This document shows, piece by piece, positions 16,728 through 24,861 of a DNA stretch of 38,660 nt. The notes beneath the pieces were generated by a model. That model did no database searches. It was given only the letters and a program-made list of their open reading frames with translations, and was not told where the DNA came from. The stretch is from Planctomycetota bacterium (GTDB taxonomy: Bacteria; Planctomycetota; Planctomycetia; Pirellulales; UBA1268): NCBI GenBank assembly GCA_027592945.1, contig JAQCJP010000005.1, positions 1 to 38,660 on the forward strand, written 5' to 3'. The position numbers and the translations under genes are program-made. How positions within the stretch are numbered: the first letter of the stretch is position 1; the number at the start of each line of letters is the position of its first letter.

Positions 16728-17516
16728 TCACTCCGGCAAGACCCGATGATCAAGCGCCGTCGTCTTGCCCCAGCGGAGGCTCCCGCCGATCGCAGCGGTG
16801 ATCAACGCCTTGGCCCGGGCGACAGCCTCGGCGAGCGGGAGCCCGTGGGCCAGGCCGGTGGCGATCGCGGCGGAGTAGGTGCAGCCGGTCCCGTGGGTGT
16901 CGACGCCGCGACGAAAGGGGGCGGAAAACCGCTCGCTGCCGGTGGGCGTCACGAGGATGTCGGTGGCGACGCGGCCGCCGAGATGGCCTCCCTTGAGGAG
17001 AAACGGGCACCCGTAGGCATCGACGAGCCGTCGGCCGGCCGCCTCCATGCCCGCGAGGTCATCGCAGGGCTCCCCCGAGAGGATCCGCAGCTCGTCGAGA
17101 TTCGGGGTCACCACCGCGGCCCGCGGAAAGAGCAGCCGCCGATACGCGGCGATGGCAGCCGGCTTGAGGAGCGGATCACCGCTGGAGGCGACCATCACCG
17201 GATCGACGACCACCGGCAGGTCGGCTGCCGTCGCCAAGGCCCCCGCTACGGCCTTGATGATCGCCGGCGAATAGAGCATCCCCGTCTTGGCGGCCTTGAC
17301 GGGAAAGGCCTCCAGCGAGAGCCGTATCTGGGCCTCGACCACCGCCGGCCTGACCGGCTGGATCGCCTCGACCGCCCCCGGCACCTCGGCCACCACGCAG
17401 GTGATCGCCGTCTGGGCGTAGCCGCCAAGCGCCGTGATCGTCTTGAGATCGGCCTGAGCGCCCGCTCCGCAGGAGTTGTCGGAGCCGGCGATCGTGAGCA
17501 CAACCGGCGGCGTCAT
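16728..17516 (-). CDS. thiD: Hydroxymethylpyrimidine (phosphate) kinase
   Basis: Phosphorylates HMP and HMP-phosphate to HMP-pyrophosphate for thiamine synthesis. The 262-residue protein belongs to the ribokinase-like fold. It has TIAGSDNSCGAGAQADLKT at the N-terminus (the family usually reads AGSDSSGGAG), VVDPVMVASSGDPLL, TPNLDELRILSG, LLKGGHLGG and the anion-hole signature DTHGTGCTYSAAIA. The start at 17516 overlaps the stop of the upstream PEP-CTERM gene in an ATGA, so translation is probably coupled, an odd pairing. No other thiamine gene and no TPP riboswitch was seen nearby. Repeat copy B lies downstream. Confidence 0.92.
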   Translation of the reverse strand: MTPPVVLTIAGSDNSCGAGAQADLKTITALGGYAQTAITCVVAEVPGAVEAIQPVRPAVVEAQIRLSLEAFPVKAAKTGMLYSPAIIKAVAGALATAADLPVVVDPVMVASSGDPLLKPAAIAAYRRLLFPRAAVVTPNLDELRILSGEPCDDLAGMEAAGRRLVDAYGCPFLLKGGHLGGRVATDILVTPTGSERFSAPFRRGVDTHGTGCTYSAAIATGLAHGLPLAEAVARAKALITAAIGGSLRWGKTTALDHRVLPE

Positions 17517-18469
17517 GCCCGCCGCCGCCGGGCGACCAGAAAGAGCCCCGCCGCCGCCGCGGCCGCCAGCGGCAGCACCGGCTCCGGAACCGCCGTCGCC
17601 TCGACGAGGGCGTCGACATTTGCGGTCATATCGGGCGTCACGGGCTGCGTGTCGAGAAAGGAGTAGGCGACATACCCCGCCGGGCTCGCCGAGGCCGCCG
17701 TGTCGGCGGCGTCGGCCGCCGAGAGACCGGCCACGAAGGTGCCCTGGGTCTCGGTGATGTCGAAGATCCATTGATGCGCAAAGCCCTGGCCAGCGGCCGC
17801 CGCTGCGGCAGCGTCGAGCGTCGCCTGGTCGGCGTTGGCCCCGCTACCGACGTAGACCGGAAAGAGCGCTGAGTTGGTGACGCCCTGCGGGGCCGAGCCG
17901 AGGATCGCGGCCAGGGCTGCGGCATTGGCGGCGGCCGTGGCCGGGTAGCGGACAGCCGAGAGATACTTGGGATTGACGTAGAGGCTGAAACCCTGCCCCT
18001 GGCCATTGGCGAGCGTCCGCAGGGAGGTCATCGTGGTCTGCCAGTTGGCTGGGAAGCTCTCGGTCGCTCCGGAAAACTCGGCATCGACCGTGATTCCCCC
18101 GTCGTAGTCCTGCTGCCAGTTGTTGGTGGTCAGGGCCGCTGTCAGGCCCGCCGCCGGATCCTGATTGGCCCAGTCGAAGGTGGGCGGGGCGTTGATCATC
18201 GCCGTGAAGACCGGCCGGGGCGTGCCCGTCCAGGCGTTTGGATAGAAGCGGCTGTTGCTGTCGAGTTTTGGGAGGATGTCGCCGTTCTCGGCGATATCGA
18301 CGGCCTTGAGAAAGACCGTGCCGACATCCGCCGGCTTCATCCCGGCCAGCGTCGGGATGCCGTCGACGCCGTTCTGGGAATACATGTACGCCGCGACCGG
18401 CTCGCCCCGGGCGGCAGCAGCAGCCAGCAGCAGGCCGGGAATCAGGAGGCCCAGCAGGTACAAACGCAT
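17513..18469 (-). CDS. PEP-CTERM protein of unknown function
   Basis: A 318-residue predicted exported protein. GAGGAGCT lies just before the ATG at 18467-18469. A signal peptide (LYLLGLLIPGLLLAAAAA) precedes a domain starting VAAYMYSQNGVDG, with FLKAVDIAENGD, GGITVDAEFSGATESFP and HQWIFDITET. The alternating strand/helix segments and the acidic DAE motif are reminiscent of a TIM-barrel hydrolase, but I do not recognise a family. An Ala-rich stretch (residues around 180-280) is low in complexity. The tail VPEPVLPLAAAAAAGLF with RRRRA is a short PEP-CTERM signal. Its stop overlaps the thiD start by four bases. Confidence 0.78.
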   Translation of the reverse strand: MRLYLLGLLIPGLLLAAAAARGEPVAAYMYSQNGVDGIPTLAGMKPADVGTVFLKAVDIAENGDILPKLDSNSRFYPNAWTGTPRPVFTAMINAPPTFDWANQDPAAGLTAALTTNNWQQDYDGGITVDAEFSGATESFPANWQTTMTSLRTLANGQGQGFSLYVNPKYLSAVRYPATAAANAAALAAILGSAPQGVTNSALFPVYVGSGANADQATLDAAAAAAAGQGFAHQWIFDITETQGTFVAGLSAADAADTAASASPAGYVAYSFLDTQPVTPDMTANVDALVEATAVPEPVLPLAAAAAAGLFLVARRRRA

Positions 18470-18528
18470 GACAGCTCCTCGAGAACGATCTCGCCCTCTG
18501 AACCTACAGCCCTCCCGCAATCCCCGCA

Positions 18529-18664
18529 AGAAAAGCCCCCGGGCGCGAGCCGGGGGGACGGCGGGCCGCCCAACTCCCGATGACCGCCGCGCCTTCACCA
18601 CCAACCCGCCCGATCCGCGGTCACACCCAACAGACGCCCGACACCTGTGCCAGCCGACGGCCGG
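18529..18664 (-). repeat. Intergenic repeat family, copy C
   Basis: Third long copy, on the minus strand. It shares ATCGGGCGGGTTGGTGGTGA, the ATCGGGAGTTGGGCGGCCC block and the CCCGCCGTCCCCCCGG hairpin end; on the minus strand the T run CTTTT follows the hairpin (18536-18556). It lies immediately downstream of the oxidoreductase gene in sense orientation and ends about 60 bases before the PEP-CTERM start at 18469. It is likely a transcription end for the oxidoreductase. Confidence 0.72.
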
Positions 18665-19744
18665 CTACGTCAGTTCAACCGTCGTGCCCGTCTTGAAGGC
18701 CTCGTCGGCGGCCAGCACGATCCGCAGGCTGTTGACCGCGTCATCCATGTGGTCTGAGAGATCACGATCGTTTTGGATCGCGTCGAGAAAGACTTCCTGC
18801 TCGAGCTGGCAGAGACCGTCGTGGTCGGGCTCGCCCGAGCAGTCGAGATATTCGTCGGCCTTGGCGAACGAGCCGTCGGGCTTCAACTCGGCATGATGCA
18901 GCTTGAGGACCGCGGCCTTGGTGTGGGCCTCGATGTCGTCGGTCTCGCTCTCCCCCTCCTTGACTCCCGCGATGCTGACACAGCCGCTCGGCCCGATCAC
19001 GTCCTTCACGAAGTAGGCCGTCTCGCTGATCATCGGGCCCCAGCCCGCCTCGTACCAGCCCACCGAGCCGTCGGCAAAGGCGACCTGGAGCTGGCCGTAG
19101 TTGTACATCCCCGGCACGAGTTCCTCGGACAGCCGGGCGCCGATCGCCGAGACCCGCACCGGCTTCGAGCGGGTCATTTGGCACATCACATCGACGTAGT
19201 GCACGCCGCAGTCGACAATCGGCGACATCGAATCCATCAGGGCCTTGTGGGTCTGCCACATCTCGCCGGACGACTGCTGGTTGAGGTTCATCCGCATCAC
19301 CAGCGGCTTGCCGAGCGTCTGGGCGGTCTCGATGAACCGCTTCCACGTCGGATGGACGCGGAGGATGTAGCCGACGACGAGTTTCTTGCCGGCCTCCCGG
19401 GCTGCCGCCACCACCTGCTCGGCCTCGGCTACCGTCACCGCCACCGGCTTCTCCAGGAAGACATGACAGCCGGCCTTGAAGGCGGCCAGGGCGTATTCAG
19501 CGTGGGTGTCTGGGTAGGTGTTGATCGAGACGGCGTCGGGCTTGGTGGCGGCGAGGGCCTCGTGGTAGTCGGCAAACTGCGGATACTCCGCGCCGACCGC
19601 GGCCAGCAGGGCCCGCCGCGACTTCTCGCCACGGGAGACGACGCCGACGATCTCGAAGCCGGGCATCGCGTGATAGGCCTTGGCGTGCGACGTGCCCATG
19701 TGGCCGCAGCCGGCAACGAGGATCTTGATCGGCGTGGATGCCAT
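18665..19744 (-). CDS. Gfo/Idh/MocA-family NAD(P)-dependent oxidoreductase
   Basis: A 359-residue dehydrogenase. The N-terminal Rossmann fold has VAGCGHMGTSHAKAYH (GCGHMG at 12-17) and the family signature E98-K99-P100 in CHVFLEKPVAVT. The C-terminal alpha/beta domain contains VDCGVHYVDVMCQM, placing the usual Asp/His pair of the active site. Members oxidise or reduce sugars, inositols and related polyols; planctomycetes carry many copies, and the substrate here is unknown. AAGGA lies ten bases before the ATG. It is followed on the same strand by repeat copy C and preceded by the nucleoside phosphorylase with a 91-base gap. Confidence 0.88.
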   Translation of the reverse strand: MASTPIKILVAGCGHMGTSHAKAYHAMPGFEIVGVVSRGEKSRRALLAAVGAEYPQFADYHEALAATKPDAVSINTYPDTHAEYALAAFKAGCHVFLEKPVAVTVAEAEQVVAAAREAGKKLVVGYILRVHPTWKRFIETAQTLGKPLVMRMNLNQQSSGEMWQTHKALMDSMSPIVDCGVHYVDVMCQMTRSKPVRVSAIGARLSEELVPGMYNYGQLQVAFADGSVGWYEAGWGPMISETAYFVKDVIGPSGCVSIAGVKEGESETDDIEAHTKAAVLKLHHAELKPDGSFAKADEYLDCSGEPDHDGLCQLEQEVFLDAIQNDRDLSDHMDDAVNSLRIVLAADEAFKTGTTVELT

Positions 19745-19835
19745 CGCTTCGGATTCCTTGCAGAGAAAGAAAAAGGGACTCAGGAAAGGTGATCGGGATT
19801 GAGCAGACCGCGCCGGCCGGCGGGACCGCAGGTGG

Positions 19836-20660
19836 TCAGCCGGCCGCCTTGACCGCCGCCAGAATGATCGCCCGCAGTTTCGGCTCGGCCGAGTTGGCTA
19901 CGGCGAGAATCTGTTCCACCGTCGCCACCTCGAGGGCATCGGGCAGGCACATGTCGGTGATCACCGAAATGCCCAGCACCCGCAGCGAGGAGTGGACCGC
20001 CACCAGCACCTCCGGCACGGTCGACATCCCCACCACGTCGGCCCCGATGATTCGGAGGAAGCGATACTCGGCCCGGGTCTCCAGATTTGGCCCTGTTACG
20101 GCCACGTAGACGCCACGGTGGGCCGTGAAGTCTTCCCGCCGGGCCACCGCCAGGGCGGCATCGACCAGCTCGGGCGTGTATGGGGCCGACATGTCGGGAA
20201 ACCGGGGCCCTAGCCGCTCGTCGTTGATCCCGGTGAGCGGATTGTCGCCGAGGAGGTTGATGTGGTCCTCGATCACCATCAGGTCGCCGGTCCGGTACTG
20301 CGGATTAAGCCCGCCGCAGGCGTTGGTCACGATCAGCAGCTCGGTGCCCAGCCGCTTCATGACGCGGACGGGGAAGGTGATCTGCTGGAGCGGATAGCCC
20401 TCGTACGCGTGCATCCGCCCCTCCATCACCACCACCGGCACGCCCTCGAGCAGCCCGCAGACCAGTTGGCCGGCATGGCCGTGGGCGGTCGAGCGGGCAA
20501 AGTGCGGAATTTCGTCGTAGGGAATCGTCACGGCGTCGGCGAGGGCTCCGGAAATGCCTCCCAGACCGCTGCCCAGAATGATCGAAACCTTGGGCGTGAG
20601 CGACCACCGCTCCCGGATAAAGGCCGCGGCTTCCGTGATCTTGTCGTATTGATCGAGCAT
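19836..20660 (-). CDS. Purine nucleoside phosphorylase (trimeric type)
   Basis: Phosphorolysis of (deoxy)inosine and guanosine to base and ribose-1-phosphate in purine salvage. The 274-residue length is typical of the low-molecular-weight trimeric class. Motifs are ILGSGLGG near residue 30, GRMHAYEGYPL, VTNACGGLNPQY, EDHINLLGDNPLTG, the base-binding GVYVAVTGPNLETRAEYRF, and GADVVGMSTVPE. The start at 20660 (MLDQYDKITEAA) has GGAG five bases upstream. The E and N residues expected to contact 6-oxopurines (PNLET, and the segment near ISVITD) are present, supporting guanosine/inosine rather than adenosine use. Adjacent purN is far away and probably not co-regulated. Confidence 0.92.
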   Translation of the reverse strand: MLDQYDKITEAAAFIRERWSLTPKVSIILGSGLGGISGALADAVTIPYDEIPHFARSTAHGHAGQLVCGLLEGVPVVVMEGRMHAYEGYPLQQITFPVRVMKRLGTELLIVTNACGGLNPQYRTGDLMVIEDHINLLGDNPLTGINDERLGPRFPDMSAPYTPELVDAALAVARREDFTAHRGVYVAVTGPNLETRAEYRFLRIIGADVVGMSTVPEVLVAVHSSLRVLGISVITDMCLPDALEVATVEQILAVANSAEPKLRAIILAAVKAAG

Positions 20661-20789
20661 TCGTGCTCCAGGGTGTCGATGCAGCGATGGCCATAAGCGA
20701 CGGCTCACCTGCCGCCGCCTCGGGGCGGCAGGAGTCTACCACCCTCCGCTCAACCCCGCACCGGGCCAACGCGATGTCCGCCGGCAGGC

Positions 20790-21248
20790 TCAGTCACCCA
20801 GCAGGGCCTGAAAGTCAGGGTGTTCGTGGAGCGACTCGAGATCCGGGTCGCTCTCCATGTGGTCGAGGTCGTCATAGCCGAGCAGAATCGCTCGCGACAG
20901 CGAATCGATCGCATCTTCAGACCGACCCGCGCGGGCCAGCGAACAGGCGAGGTTGTAGCGGGCCAGGAAATCATCGGGCTGCAGCATCACCAGCCGGCTG
21001 TCGAGTTCTACGGCCCGCTTGAGATTGCCCTTCTTCGAGACCAACTCGGCGAGAATCTTGAGCACCTCAACCGCGTCACCGCGGCGGACCAGCAGCCGCT
21101 CAAAGAAATCGATGTCGAAATCGAGCTGCCCGAGCCTGCCAAACCAGGGCTCCGGCGACCGCCGGCCTCCTCGGCCGCCCCGCGAGGACCGACCCGATCC
21201 CGCGTTGGGCTCATCGGGCACGAACTGGGGCGTGTCGATCCCGGACAT
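20790..21248 (-). CDS. TPR-like protein (end-of-group type)
   Basis: A 152-residue protein. GGAAGG lies six bases before the ATG at 21246-21248; an ATG two codons upstream is too close to that site. The first 35 residues are Gly/Arg/Ser-rich and probably disordered. The rest holds at least two tetratricopeptide-like helical pairs: DAVEVLKILAELVSKKGNLK with RAVELDSRLVMLQPDD, and ARYNLACSLARAGRSEDAID with SLSRAILLGYDDLDHMESD. The ending (DPDLESLHEHPDFQALL) is the pattern seen where a TPR series ends in planctomycete proteins. TPRs mediate protein contacts; the partner is unknown. Confidence 0.72.
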   Translation of the reverse strand: MSGIDTPQFVPDEPNAGSGRSSRGGRGGRRSPEPWFGRLGQLDFDIDFFERLLVRRGDAVEVLKILAELVSKKGNLKRAVELDSRLVMLQPDDFLARYNLACSLARAGRSEDAIDSLSRAILLGYDDLDHMESDPDLESLHEHPDFQALLGD

Positions 21249-21300
21249 GAACATCCTTCCGGCTCAACGGGCGAGACCTGTTGATCGTCGCCCTCCGCGC

Positions 21301-21615
21301 TTACTTCTTTTTGCCGCCGCCCTTCCCGGGCGGCAGCGGCTCGGGCTCGAGGTCGTCAGGGTGATCCCAGTCGGGATCGTTTTCCTCCTCCTCGAAATCA
21401 TCATCGAACTCATCGTCGAAATCGTCAAAGTTCGATTCCTGATCGTCCGGATCCTCGTCTCCGGGCAGATCGTCGTCGGGGGTGTCCTCATCGTCGTCGG
21501 TGTCGCCGCTGGCCCACAGCGGCAGCGGCGTGAGGCGACCCCATCGGCGTGGAGAAAACCCGGACTCCCGGGAAGTAGCCGTCAGCGACGGACGATTGAC
21601 TGGCGTAATGACCAT
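21301..21615 (-). CDS. Small, extremely acidic protein of unknown function
   Basis: About 104 residues from an ATG at 21613-21615; the start is uncertain because no ribosome binding site is evident and the frame is open to 21696. The first 45 residues are basic and neutral (ESGFSPRRWGRLTPLPLWA). They are followed by about 50 residues that are mostly Asp and Glu (for example DDFDDEFDDDFEEEEND), then PLPPGKGGGKKK. The Asp/Glu-rich codons could in principle be a shadow of another frame, but the smooth charge pattern and the gene-sized gap it fills argue for a real product. Such low-complexity acidic proteins occur in planctomycetes; I cannot name a function. Confidence 0.55.
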   Translation of the reverse strand: MVITPVNRPSLTATSRESGFSPRRWGRLTPLPLWASGDTDDDEDTPDDDLPGDEDPDDQESNFDDFDDEFDDDFEEEENDPDWDHPDDLEPEPLPPGKGGGKKK

Positions 21616-21781
21616 TGGTTGAAACCGCGGAACTATCCCTCTCCCGGCCGCTCCGGCGGAGCCTCCTCGCGTTCGGACCGTTTCCGAATGCCGCACCGAT
21701 GAAACAGTCTATCACTGCCGGCGTCAAGGCGACCGCCCCGAGTGGTCTCCGGGCCGGCGGAACGGGGTCCGCCGGGGACTT

Positions 21782-23005
21782 CTAGGTGTGGTAGTCGGCG
21801 TTGAGCCGCACATAATCCGCCGTCAGATCGCTCGAGAAAAATCGGATTTGCCCGGGCCCCTGCCCCACGGACACTTGGATCAGCGTCTCACGCCGGTCCC
21901 GAATCCCCGCTGACACGGCATCGGCATCGAACGGCACGGGCGCCCCGCCACGAAACAGGAGCGTGCCGTTGAGGCGAAGTTCAACCGCGGCGGGCTCGAA
22001 GGCAACCCCGGAGTAGCCCGCCGCCGAGACGATCCGCCCCCAGTTCGGGTCGGCCCCGTGCACAGCCGTCTTGACCAACGGGCTGTCGGCTATCGTGCGG
22101 GCGATCCGGCGGGCTTCCTCCCGGTCGCGGCAGCCCTCGACCTCGATCCGCATGACGTGCGTCGCCCCCTCCCCGTCATCGGCCATCTCCCGGGCAAGAC
22201 TGCCGCAGGCCTTCCGCAAGGCCTCGCCGCAGGCCGCCAGGCCCGACCCGTGGAGCGTACTTCCGCCCGCCGCGCCGTTGGCCAGGAGCAAGACCGTGTC
22301 GTTGGTGCTCATGTGGCCATCGACGCTGACGCAGTTGAACGAGTCATCGGCCGCCTCGGTCAGCAGCCGCTGAGCGTCGGCTGGGTCGAGGGCCGCATCC
22401 GTGAGCACCACGGCGAGCATCGTCGCCATCTTCGGCCCGATCATCGCCGCGCCCTTGGCCATGGCAAAAAGCGTGTAGCGGCTGCCTTCCGCCTCGAAGG
22501 CCGTCCCGGTCAGCTTGGGCCGCGTGTCGGTCGTCATCATGCCGCGTGCCGCCGCGAGGACCGCACGATCGTCGCCGCCAAGTTCCCTGGCCGCCGCGGC
22601 GATGCCCGCGGTGACCTTTTCCATGGGGAGAAACTCGCCGATGATCCCCGTCGAGAGGACGAGTACCTCCTCGCCAGCCACGCCCAGCGCCGTGCCCGCC
22701 GCAGCCGCCATCCCGCGGGCGTCGTCGAGGCCGCGGACCCCGGTGCAGGCGTTGGCATTGCCGGAGTTGATCACGATCCCGCGAAAACCGCGGCCGGGCG
22801 TCAGGGCCCGATCGTAGGCGACCGGGGCGGCGAAGACGAGGTTGGTGGTGTAGACGCCGGCGGCCGTCGCCGGGAGGTCGCTGGTGACGAGCGTGACGTC
22901 CTCGCGGCTCGCGTCATACTTGATGCCAGCCTTGACTCCCGCGAGGCGGAAGCCCCGCGGCAGCGACGGGATCGGGTGGGGGACGGCGGTCGCGTCGGTT
23001 GGCAT
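21782..23005 (-). CDS. argJ: Bifunctional glutamate N-acetyltransferase / ornithine acetyltransferase
   Basis: Recycles the acetyl group in arginine synthesis (N-acetylornithine plus glutamate gives ornithine plus N-acetylglutamate). The 407-residue precursor self-cleaves before the nucleophile Thr195, in MIGPKMATMLAVVLTD. Other family segments are VINSGNANACTG, the oxyanion-hole STGIIGEFLP, SVDGHMSTNDT and the C-terminal DLTADYVRLNADYHT. The start at 23005 (MPTDATAVPH) was chosen over 23026 because neither has a strong ribosome binding site and family members begin near here. It lies 114 bases downstream of argC, with hairpin copy D in between. Confidence 0.94.
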   Translation of the reverse strand: MPTDATAVPHPIPSLPRGFRLAGVKAGIKYDASREDVTLVTSDLPATAAGVYTTNLVFAAPVAYDRALTPGRGFRGIVINSGNANACTGVRGLDDARGMAAAAGTALGVAGEEVLVLSTGIIGEFLPMEKVTAGIAAAARELGGDDRAVLAAARGMMTTDTRPKLTGTAFEAEGSRYTLFAMAKGAAMIGPKMATMLAVVLTDAALDPADAQRLLTEAADDSFNCVSVDGHMSTNDTVLLLANGAAGGSTLHGSGLAACGEALRKACGSLAREMADDGEGATHVMRIEVEGCRDREEARRIARTIADSPLVKTAVHGADPNWGRIVSAAGYSGVAFEPAAVELRLNGTLLFRGGAPVPFDADAVSAGIRDRRETLIQVSVGQGPGQIRFFSSDLTADYVRLNADYHT

Positions 23006-23067
23006 GATCGCAATCTCACCCGGCATCCAGCGGGTGTCAATCAGATGCTTCCGGAGGCGTCTCTCGC

Positions 23068-23110
23068 CCCACGTCCCGCCGTCCGCCCCGGCTCGCGCCG
23101 GGGGGCTTTT
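23068..23110 (+). repeat. Short hairpin copy (copy D) of the intergenic repeat
   Basis: Only the end of the repeat is present: CCCGCCGT, then CCCCGGC (23086-23092), loop TCGC, GCCGGGG (23097-23103) and a CTTTT. The T run follows the hairpin on the plus strand, opposite to argC and argJ, which flank it on the minus strand. It therefore cannot act as a normal terminator for argC, although the hairpin would form in the argC-argJ transcript. Confidence 0.6.
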
Positions 23111-23119
23111 ATTGCGCTT

Positions 23120-24130
23120 TTAGAGGAGGCCGGTGTGTTCGGGGAGCCCGAAGAGGACGTTGAGATTCTGAACCGCCGCCCCGGCGGCGCCCTTGACGAG
23201 GTTGTCGAGGCAGCTGATCAGGAGAATCCGCCCCCGGACGACCCGGGCCGTCATGTCGCAGAAGTTGGTGTCGACCGTGTCCTTGGTGCCGGGCAGATGA
23301 TCCACCACCCGGACAAACCGCTCGCCGGCGTAGGCCTCGCGAAGCAGGCCGAGCACGTCGGCCTCGGTGACGCTCTTGGTGGGCCGGGCGTAGATCGTCG
23401 CCAGGATGCCCCGGTCCATCGGAACGAGCTGGGGCGTGAAGATCACCTCCGGGCGGCTGCCAGCATGGCGAGCCAGGATCTGCTCGATCTCGGGAGTATG
23501 CCGGTGGCGGCCCACGTTGTAGGCCGAGATGCTCTCGTTGCACTCAGGGAAGTGGGTCATCAACTTGGGCGACCGGCCCGCTCCGCTCACGCCGCTCTTG
23601 GCGTCGATGATGATGTCGGAGAGTTCGACCAGCCCAGCCTTCAGCAGCGGGGCCAGCGGCAGGATCGCCGCGGTGGCGTAGCAGCCGGGATTGGCGACGA
23701 GTTGCTGGGTGATGATCCGCTCCCGAAAGAGTTCCGGGAGGCCATAGATCGTGGTGCCGAGCTTGCCGGCATCGGGGTGATCATGACCGTACCACTCGAG
23801 ATACGTCGCGGCATCGTCGAGCCGGTAGTCGGCGCTGAAATCAACGACCTTCGCCCCGCCGGCAAGCACCTGCGGCAGGATCTCGGCACTGGCGCAGTGC
23901 GGCAGACAGCCGAACACGCAGTCGGCCCGCCGCCCCACCTCCTCCGGCTCGAGGTCCTCGAGTTCCAACTCGAGCCGCCCGACCAGGCCGGGATGAACGC
24001 TCGAGATCGGCGGCCGACCTTCCTGGCGGCTTGTCACGGCGACGATCTCCGCCTCCGGATGCCGCAGCAGAATCTTGATCGCCTCCAGGGCGGTGTACCC
24101 AGTGGCTCCCAGCACGGCGACGGTGATCAT
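23120..24130 (-). CDS. argC: N-acetyl-gamma-glutamyl-phosphate reductase
   Basis: Third step of arginine synthesis, NADPH-dependent reduction of N-acetylglutamyl phosphate. The 336-residue protein has the Rossmann motif [13 protein letters not shown] at 4-16, DFSADYRL, the catalytic cysteine C150 in [12 protein letters not shown], and the histidine-containing [10 protein letters not shown] segment. GAGGAG lies about seven bases before the ATG at 24128-24130, which fixes the start although the frame runs to 24166. It lies between coaB and argJ on the same strand. Confidence 0.95.
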   Translation of the reverse strand: MITVAVLGATGYTALEAIKILLRHPEAEIVAVTSRQEGRPPISSVHPGLVGRLELELEDLEPEEVGRRADCVFGCLPHCASAEILPQVLAGGAKVVDFSADYRLDDAATYLEWYGHDHPDAGKLGTTIYGLPELFRERIITQQLVANPGCYATAAILPLAPLLKAGLVELSDIIIDAKSGVSGAGRSPKLMTHFPECNESISAYNVGRHRHTPEIEQILARHAGSRPEVIFTPQLVPMDRGILATIYARPTKSVTEADVLGLLREAYAGERFVRVVDHLPGTKDTVDTNFCDMTARVVRGRILLISCLDNLVKGAAGAAVQNLNVLFGLPEHTGLL

Positions 24131-24195
24131 GATTCGCTCCTCGTTGGATCGCCGGCCGGCAGACATCGCGGACCGGCCCGCTTCGATTCAGCAGT

Positions 24196-24834
24196 TTACC
24201 CGGCGTCTGCCACCAGCCGGTCTTCGACGAGCCGGATCAGCCAGGCGGCGACCGACTGCTTGCTGCCCGCCTGGCTGCCGACCATCTCGTGGCCGCGATC
24301 GTAGACGCTGACGGCCGTCTCGGTGCCCTCCATCGCCGTCAGGTCGTTGACGACGATCAGGTCGCACCGCTTGGCCTCGATCTTTTCGAAGGCCCGGCGA
24401 GGATCGGCCCCCGGCTCCAAGGCGAAGGCTACAAACCAGCGGTCGGCCGGAGCCTCCCTGGCCAGGGTCGCGATCACGTCGGGCGTGGGCCGGAGGGTGA
24501 GCGTCAGTTCGTCGCCCGCCCGGGGAATCTTGCCGGCAACCTTCGCCGCCGGCTCGAAGTCGCAGGGCGCAGCCGCCGCGATCACACCGTCGCAGGCCGG
24601 CAGCTCGGCCCCCGACGCCGCCAGCATCTCGGCGGTCGTGACGACCGGAATCACCCGGGCCCGCTCGGGATAGACCACCACCACCGGCCCGCTGACGATC
24701 GTCACCTCGTGGCCACGATCCAGGGCGGCGTCGGCAAGTGCGGCCGCCATCCGGCCGCTCGAGGCGTTGGTGAGGTAGCGGACATCGTCGATGAAGGCCC
24801 GGGTCGGACCGGCCGTCAGGAGAATGCGTGCCAT
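24196..24834 (-). CDS. coaB: Phosphopantothenate-cysteine ligase (separate CoaB)
   Basis: Joins 4'-phosphopantothenate to cysteine in coenzyme A synthesis, using CTP in most bacteria. At 212 residues it is only the CoaB half of the usual bacterial CoaBC fusion. Segments are LLTAGPTRAFIDDVRYLTN, NASSGRMAAALAD, AAAPCDFEP, AGKIPR (the region of the catalytic lysine), WFVAFALEP and CDLIVVNDL. The partner decarboxylase coaC is the next gene upstream, separated by 27 bases. Start at 24834 by family alignment. Confidence 0.9.
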   Translation of the reverse strand: MARILLTAGPTRAFIDDVRYLTNASSGRMAAALADAALDRGHEVTIVSGPVVVVYPERARVIPVVTTAEMLAASGAELPACDGVIAAAAPCDFEPAAKVAGKIPRAGDELTLTLRPTPDVIATLAREAPADRWFVAFALEPGADPRRAFEKIEAKRCDLIVVNDLTAMEGTETAVSVYDRGHEMVGSQAGSKQSVAAWLIRLVEDRLVADAG

Positions 24835-24861
24835 GGGGCTTTCCCGGGTGCCGGCCTCCGC

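Noticed and set aside
22058-24304. A 748-codon plus-strand frame opposite argJ and argC
   Set aside because: It runs antisense through two complete genes and the repeat hairpin; composition is that of a shadow.
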